This document shows, in pieces, positions 57,781 through 64,000 of a stretch of 64,000 nt of DNA. A program made the translations under genes and the position numbers. The first letter of the stretch is position 1. Every line of letters begins with the position of its first letter. The DNA is from Glandiceps talaboti (lineage: Eukaryota > Hemichordata > Enteropneusta > Spengelidae). A model generated the notes under the pieces. That model saw nothing but the letters and a program-made list of their open reading frames with translations, made no database searches and had not been told where the DNA came from. The stretch spans positions 20,722,297-20,786,296 of the forward strand of contig NC_135566.1 of NCBI RefSeq assembly GCF_964340395.1, written 5' to 3'.

Positions 57781-58460
57781 AATGTTTTATCTTTAAGTCA
57801 CAGGTACATGGAATCAAACCGCAAATTATATTATATAATAACAGCTAACCGTACTGTGGGTGCACAACTGTTTCACAATCAATGTAAAAATAACCAGTTT
57901 CACTTATGTTGCACTTTGGAGCAAAATTGAGAGTTCCATAACAGGTTTAATAATAATATTTGAAAAGTGTTTTATCTTTGTATGTTTATTTTTAAATGAT
58001 TTAAACACAGAAAAAATGTAACACAAAAGGAAAAAAAAACTCTTGTATAGCATACAACCTTTGTGCCAGGTTTGGTTGAAATCGGTGGGTGTATGCAGAG
58101 ATATGAGGGTGAACGAACATACAATAAATATGGCCGCCATTCGGTCATATTTGATTTGGTCGTAATACAAAGTAGCGTGCTTATGTCTCACATAGCATGT
58201 TGCCTTTGTGCACAGTTTGATTGAAATCAGTTGGTGCATGTCATCAGAGACATGATAAGGCACGGACGGACGGACTGATGGACGGATGTAAAAGCCCCCA
58301 ACGGTTATTACATCATTAAGTCTTAAACCAGTATGTTAATTTTTGTGGTCAGACAACCAGCAATATTTTCATTGAAATTGTTAAAATACTGATTAATAGA
58401 CATATTATTCATTACACATGTCAATGATAGGTCTACCTTATCTATTATTAGTATAGTAAT
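57781..58460. other. Dispersed-repeat remnant ending in (GGAC)n
   Basis: GTTTGGTTGAAATCGGTGGG and a related GTTTGATTGAAATCAGTTGG about 140 bp apart (58068 and 58207) are internal repeats. ACGGACGGACGGACTGATGG at 58263-58282 resembles the microsatellite arm of the HINE-like family. Probably another mobile family with two monomers. Confidence 0.5.
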
Positions 58461-58464
58461 AAAT

Positions 58465-58660
58465 TGAAATCGTGATTCATCGGGGAGCGCTGGTTTTTTA
58501 GGTGCGGACCCAAAAATAAATTTGATTGGCTTTATTGCACAATGTTATGTGTACAACTAAACAAATATGTTTACCCACAACAATACTGTTCAGAGTACAC
58601 CATATTACGAGTAAGTCATTTTATCTAACAAAACCGTTTCAAAGAACGTTCCAGTTGTAT
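58465..58660. mobile_element. Dispersed repeat related to 45320-45490
   Basis: Shares GGTGCG.ACCCAA.AA, the following ATTTGATT segment, TACGAGTAAGT and AACAAAA...GTTCCAGTTG with the copy at 45.3-45.5 kb, same orientation. The class is unknown. Confidence 0.5.
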
Positions 58661-58939
58661 CAATGTATATCAATGTATAAACATCATGATAAACAATAGA
58701 CCCAACCTGTTGCAAATCATTATTTGTGACATCATAATATATCATGGCTAGTATAAACATAAAGTCGATAACAGGGGGCCTACAGATGACTAACTCTGAG
58801 AGTAAACACATAACCCTTTGGGTGTGCATAAAACAAAGACAAAGCAAAATACATTCCGAAATCTTTGTCCATACATTATAAAGCTATGGATAATCTAGAC
58901 CATTAAACCCCGTACATTTTGAGAACACCAACATAACAT

Positions 58940-59496
58940 TCAATACCAGATTTAAACTGAATGTCTTCCGTATTGGCAAAAGTCTTTACGTTTTCGTTCC
59001 TACACACATGTATTGTTGCAAAGCAACATAACATGTGCGTTTTGTCATATTTGAATTATGTACCAAATTATACATAATTTGAAGTATATATTTTCAAGAT
59101 ATAGCTTTATTACTGCAAATGCAAATGAGTCATTAAAACTAAATGCTGCATCACAAAACTTTTTAGAAGCTGTGCACTTTGTTATGGTTGATGTAGTAAG
59201 TTATATTGAATTTGAAGCATGCATTCGTACGATATAGCCCAATTACTGACAATCATTAATAATGCAAATGCGTCATTAAAACTACAAGCTATGTTATCAA
59301 ACTTTATATGACACATGCACTTTGTTATCATCAGTGTATGTTCCAAATTATATTGAATTTGAAGCTACACTCTTAAGATATAGCCTAATTACCGAAAACC
59401 ATTACTTGTGCAAATAGTTCATCAACATTCATCGAATGTTTACCAAAACCTATGATTTGTTTGAATTGTGCCAGTCGTGTTTGAGGAAATGATGAT

Positions 59497-59535
<39 letters not shown>

Positions 59536-59675
59536 GTCACACACGCGCGCGCGCGCGCGCGCGCACGCACGCACGCACGCACACATGCAGGTAGGCAGGC
59601 ACACACACAAACACACACACACACACACACACAGACTTATCATCTATAATGTATAACTTTCCTAACGGAAGGTAA
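58940..59675 (-). mobile_element. HINE-like element, copy 4
   Basis: Left end AGATTTAAACTGAATGTCTT with CCG, monomers with AATGCAAATGCGTCATTAAA and TAGCCTAATTACCGAAAACC, then an (ACAG)n / (GC)n / (CA)n block at 59498-59632 and a CCTAACGGAAGG end. Confidence 0.68.
59498..59632. repeat. Compound microsatellite (ACAG)n(GC)n(CGCA)n(CA)n
   Basis: Contains an alternating purine-pyrimidine stretch of CG and CA steps (about 59540-59585) that can favour left-handed DNA. Frames on both strands are artefacts. Confidence 0.96.
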
Positions 59676-60180
59676 TGATACTTTTTGGGACTTATTTTCT
59701 TGAGCGAATAGATGTTGTAGTATACAACGAAGACGAAAGGAGTATCATAACAAAGGGGAAGCTAAATAAAGTTTCTTAGTTGCATTTGAAATCTAGCTAT
59801 AGCAATACCCAACAGTTATGTGGATTACATACCGCATTGCTCCATCCAAGACATATTGTTTTGATCCATTTCAGTGTCGAATGCGATTGCACTCAGGAGG
59901 AATGAAGACCTGATATCAGCACATGTGATTGGGTCTGCATTAGGTCAAGTGTGCTTAGCGGACACCTTGAAGTTTTACCAAAGATAGCCTTGTAATAAGA
60001 CCAACACACCGACGGCCAATTCAGTTGACATCTGCCTTTCTTAGAAGTAGACTTCAGTACGGTATTATATTGAAGAGTGCCAAACGAAGGTATTTGTGAT
60101 TGTCCATTTATATCTGTTTTCATATTCGAAACTCCCGCTTCTTCTCTTTTTATGGTTATGTTATGTTAAGGTTATGTTAC
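59676..60180. other. Spacer between two HINE-like elements
   Basis: Unique sequence of 500 bp. A 76-codon - strand frame is not recognised. Confidence 0.4.
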
Positions 60181-60183
60181 ACT

Positions 60184-61345
60184 TTTGTCTGTCCGTCTGT
60201 CTGTCTGTCTGTCTGTCTGTCTGTAAACATGGTATCTGAAAAACTACTGCATCGATTCTAATGAAACGTGCTACACATTTTCCCTATGGTAATGACAAGA
60301 ACTGGTCAGTTTGTCCTAAACATCCAATGAACATTAATTAGTCATTTGCATAATTAATTTTTTTTAGTAATTAGGCTACATCTTAAGAACGCACACTTCA
60401 ACTTCAATATAATTTAATGCATGCATTAAGCATAACAAAGTACACATGTTGAATAAAGTTTGTTGATGTAGCTTAAAGCTTTAATGAATAATTTGCATAA
60501 TTAATGATTTGCAATATCTAAGGTACATTTTAAGAATGCATACTTCAAATTCCCACATTTTGTACATACTTCAACAATAACAAAGCACACATGTTCCTAT
60601 CAATTTAATTGGCTTAGTTTTAACTTTTAGTAAGTAAGTTACATAATGAATAATCTTCAGTAATTAAGCCATATCTACAGAATTTGGTACATTCATCGAG
60701 CATAATAAGCACACATGTCCTACAAAGCCTGTTGGCATAGTTTTTAGTTTTAATGTGTAATTTGAATTAATGATCTTTGGTAATTAGGCTATATCTTAAG
60801 AATGCAAGTTTCAAATTTCATATAACTTGGTACGTACATCAACATATCAACCATAACAAATCGCACGTGTTTGATGTAGTTTTATGTAGTTTTTAATTGT
60901 GTTTTGTAGATAATGATTTTTGATAGTTAGGCATTATCTTTAGATTGCAAGCTTTAAACTACATAATTTAGTGCATGCATTGATGATAAAGAAGTGATTG
61001 TCATGATTTTTCCTTTAAATCTTGTTGATAATCTGAATGCATTATTAAGGATTTTTCGATAATCAGGCTATATGTTCAGTATGCAAGCTTCAAATTTCAT
61101 ATAGTTTCATATTTCCAATTGGGGGTACATCATGTATAATAGTTATAGCTCAGTCGTTTGCATTCCAACGATTATTGTGTGTAGGATAAAAGATTTACGG
61201 TAACTGTATTGCCCCTATGGGAGTTAATCAGTTTAAATCTAGTTTTATTTGTGTGTCTCTCTGACCGTGTTTACGGTAACCGTATTGCCCCTATGGGAGT
61301 TATTCAGTTTAAATCTGGTTTTACTTGTGTGTCTCTCTGACCGTG
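60184..61345 (+). mobile_element. HINE-like element, copy 5, with duplicated end
   Basis: (CTGT)n at about 60187-60224, then CATCGATTCTAATGAAACGT (reverse of the copy 2 segment), four to six monomers with AATAATTTGCATAATTAATG and GGTAATTAGGCTATATCTTA. The terminal CCCCTATGGGAGTTAATCAG and TTTAAATCTAGTTT is present twice in tandem (about 61197-61270 and 61271-61345). Confidence 0.7.
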
Positions 61346-61934
61346 TTTACGTCTTCCTAATCATACCTTGGAAATTTAGTTTCAACTTTACCTTTTGACA
61401 AAATGACCAAGGTAATTTTCTAGTGATATGATCGTCCGCCATTGCTGAGATAAGAATCTCACCTAGAAATATATTCATAGCGTTTTTGAAAAAAACTCAT
61501 CAAATTCGCAAACTTCTTGAAAAAGAAATAATCGGGAATAAACGTAGGTCACAATTAATATAATATGATATATAATTGATATTCTTTCTAGACGCTTTAG
61601 CTAGGGAAACGAAACGAATACATCCCACTCATTCAATCTCAAATTTCAAGCACAGTATGATTCGACTCATGATCAACTCCAGATAAATAAATGTCTACTG
61701 GCGAGCGACAACATCGTGGTGAGGTTTCCGTCCACCAAAGTGATTTGCTGGCACGGTGTGCTTTCAGGTACCAGTACATGCAAACTGTCACGTTGGTTAA
61801 ATGATCATATAAATAGATGGCGGTATAATGGCCTCTTCCGGTTCACCTTTCATGGTAGATATGTTAGACTTGATATTAAAAAAATTACTCTGATGGAAAT
61901 ATATCGTTGTAGTCAGAATTTGACATATGTCAAT
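61346..61934. other. Unique DNA before the 56-bp array
   Basis: A 73-codon frame at 61716-61937 (starts MVRFPSTKVICWHGVLSG) is not repetitive until its end but is not recognised. No other feature. Confidence 0.35.
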
Positions 61935-63085
61935 TGACGAGAGTTCATGTGAAATATCATATAATCTATTATAATCTATTTGAATTTGGCATATATTAAT
62001 TGATGAGAGTTCATGTGAAATAACATATCATCTATTATATTTTGGCATATATTAATTGATGAGAGTTCATGTGAAATACCATATCATCTATTACAATTTG
62101 GCGTATATTAATTGATGAGAGTTCATGTGAAATACCATATCATCTATTATAATCTATTAGAATTTGGCATATATTAATTGATGAGAGTTAATGTGAAATA
62201 CCATATCATCTATTACAATTTGGCATATATTAATTGATGAGAGTTAATGTGAAATACCATATCATCTATTACAATTTGGCGTATATTAATTGATGAGAGT
62301 TAATGTGAAATACCATATCATCTATTAGAATTTGGCATATATTAATTGATGAGAGTTAATGTGAAATACCATATCATCTATTACAATTTGGCATATATTA
62401 ATTGATGAGAGTTAATGTGAAATATCATATTATCTATTAGAATTTGGCATATATTAATTGATGAGAGTTAATGTGAAATACCATATCATCTATTATAATC
62501 TATTAGAATTTGGCATATATTAATTGATGAGAGTTAATGTGAAATGCCATATCATCTATTATAATCTATTAGAATTTGGCATATATTAATTGATGAGAGT
62601 TAATGTGAAATACCATATCATCTATTACAATTTGGCATATATAATTGGTGAGAGTTAATGTGAAATAACATATCATCTATTATAATCTATTACAATTTGG
62701 CATATATTAATTGGTGAGAGTTAATGTGAAATAACATATCATCTATTATAATTTGGCATATATTAATTGATGAGAGTTAATGTGAAATACCATATCATCT
62801 ATTACAATTTGGCATATATTAATTGATGAGAGTTAATGTGAAATACCATATCATCTATTATAATCTATTGGAATTTGGCATATATTAATTGATGAGAATT
62901 AATGTGAAATACCATATCATCTATTACAATTTGGCATATATTAATTGATGAGAATTAATGTGAAATACCATATCATCTATTAGAATTTGGCATATATTAA
63001 TTGATGAGAGTTAATGTGAAATACCATATCATCTATTATAATCTATTAGAATTTGGCATATATTAATTGATGAGAGTTAATGTGA
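61935..63085. repeat. 56-bp minisatellite with 67-bp variants, about 20 copies
   Basis: Unit AATTTGGCATATATTAATTG then ATGAGAGTTAATGTGAAATA and CCATATCATCTATTAC. A longer form inserts TAATCTATTAG. GTTCATGTG occurs in the left copies and GTTAATGTG in the rest, so the array is polar. Confidence 0.96.
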
Positions 63086-63430
63086 CATATTTGTGCTATT
63101 TGTTATCATATAAGAAAGTTTTAAATTTAAGATGGGCAAGGGTTTTCTGGTCATTCGTCATCGCTACTTTTTGCTTGCAAGATTACTTTATGTGATCAGT
63201 GAATGGATGAAATATTTTGTCGTTCGCGAAAATCGTAACGTTTCTCGTGATTCTATCAAATTATGAAAAAAAAATGTTTTGGCTGCTGCATTGAAGATGT
63301 CAAAAATGTTCCAAATTTCTTGTGATTTGGCAACAATGATATATATTACATTTAACGATAGAATGGTCAATTGTGAGGCAGGTTATAGCTATGAACGAAG
63401 ATGTATGTCTATCGTGATATCGGTTATGTA
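63086..63430. other. Unique AT-rich spacer
   Basis: No feature is recognised between the array and the AT run. Confidence 0.4.
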
Positions 63431-63431
63431 A

Positions 63432-63563
<132 letters not shown>

Positions 63564-63624
63564 ACAGTGAGAATAGGCTAACATAATATGAGCTGGAAGT
63601 AAAATTGCGAAATGATCGCCACTA

Positions 63625-63768
63625 GCGGCGCGCTCAATCTGATTGAAATCTTTTTGTGGTGAAAGCTGCTAAATGCTTTATTTACCTCTATTTCCATCGT
63701 TTTGTGATGTTTGTTTTTGTTCCGAGTGATCGCCACCACCACATCAGATTTCAATCAGATTGGGTGCT
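63625..63768. repeat. Inverted repeat with arms of about 20 bp, 95 bp apart
   Basis: TCAATCTGATTGAAATC near 63633-63649 is inverted as GATTTCAATCAGATTGG near 63747-63763. GATCGCCAC also occurs on both sides (63615 and 63730), in direct orientation. Possibly a degenerate MITE. Confidence 0.65.
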
Positions 63769-64000
63769 GTATCTTGTCCTCAATAAAGACTGAAGGTAAA
63801 AGTTATGTTGGCTAACTATAAGCAAGTAACAAAGGTCACTGTGAGATTTGCTATTGTCACTGCTACTTTTGTGTACCATATAATTGTACATCAGCAGCAA
63901 GTACATGAAGCAGCTGACATCATTTCTGAATACATTACATTTTGCCGCGATATGATCATTCCTGTGCTTTCTGTGAAAATATTTCCAAATAATAAACCAT
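63769..64000. other. Unannotated right edge
   Basis: AT-rich unique sequence; AATAAA-like hexamers occur at 63782 and 63991, with no gene attached that I can see. Confidence 0.35.

Overview
This window looks like AT-rich non-coding and intronic DNA from an animal genome. I see GT-AG introns, a PDZ/coiled-coil gene cut into small exons, a tRNA-headed SINE, foldback MITEs, a CR1/L2-type LINE remnant, a DIRS-type tyrosine-recombinase retrotransposon and many mini- and microsatellites. The element mix suggests a marine invertebrate (lophotrochozoan or invertebrate deuterostome), but nothing here fixes the species. No rRNA, tRNA gene, CRISPR array or prokaryotic operon is visible.

Region 1 (1-13.2 kb) holds the 3' part of one protein-coding gene on the + strand. 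Eight exons (2476-12973) join in frame to about 342 residues: a PDZ domain split by an intron inside the conserved GDR-ILEVNG segment, a short Q-rich linker, a long coiled coil and an acidic C-terminus. Upstream exons must lie further left or outside the window. The introns are full of repeats: a tRNA-derived SINE, a foldback MITE, a 2.9-kb 40-43-bp minisatellite, an ATTGT microsatellite, a 2.45-kb internally deleted DIRS element on the - strand, and a second SINE ending at the acceptor of the last exon.

Region 2 (13.4-24.5 kb) starts with three minisatellites (46, 49 and about 24 bp units), then unique AT-rich DNA with a second MITE copy and a 3' LINE fragment (21.5-22.6 kb, - strand).

Region 3 (24.5-30.4 kb) holds a 42-bp array open on both strands, then a 57-bp array that has been copied with its flank as a 1.6-1.9-kb tandem duplication.

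Region 4 (30.4-46 kb) contains a G-rich tandem repeat with units of about 230 bp, several copies of a non-autonomous element built from monomers of about 147 bp plus a CTGT/ACAG microsatellite (Helitron-like HINE/pearl architecture, inferred), a nested MITE with perfect 22-bp inverted ends, and a large imperfect hairpin.

Region 5 (46-55.5 kb) is almost entirely satellite: a 5.6-kb 42-bp array with 126-bp and 504-bp higher-order repeats, then a 3-kb AT-rich 22-23-bp array.

Region 6 (55.5-64 kb) has microsatellites, two more HINE-like copies, a 1.15-kb array of units of about 56 bp and a 130-bp AT run.

Minisatellites alone cover roughly 18 kb. The open frames inside the arrays are explained by unit lengths divisible by three and are not called as genes. 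I found no convincing new enzymatic or defence system. The best leads are the transposon-adjacent splice acceptors and SINE-linked last exon of the PDZ gene, the well-preserved DIRS architecture, and the higher-order structure of the satellites.
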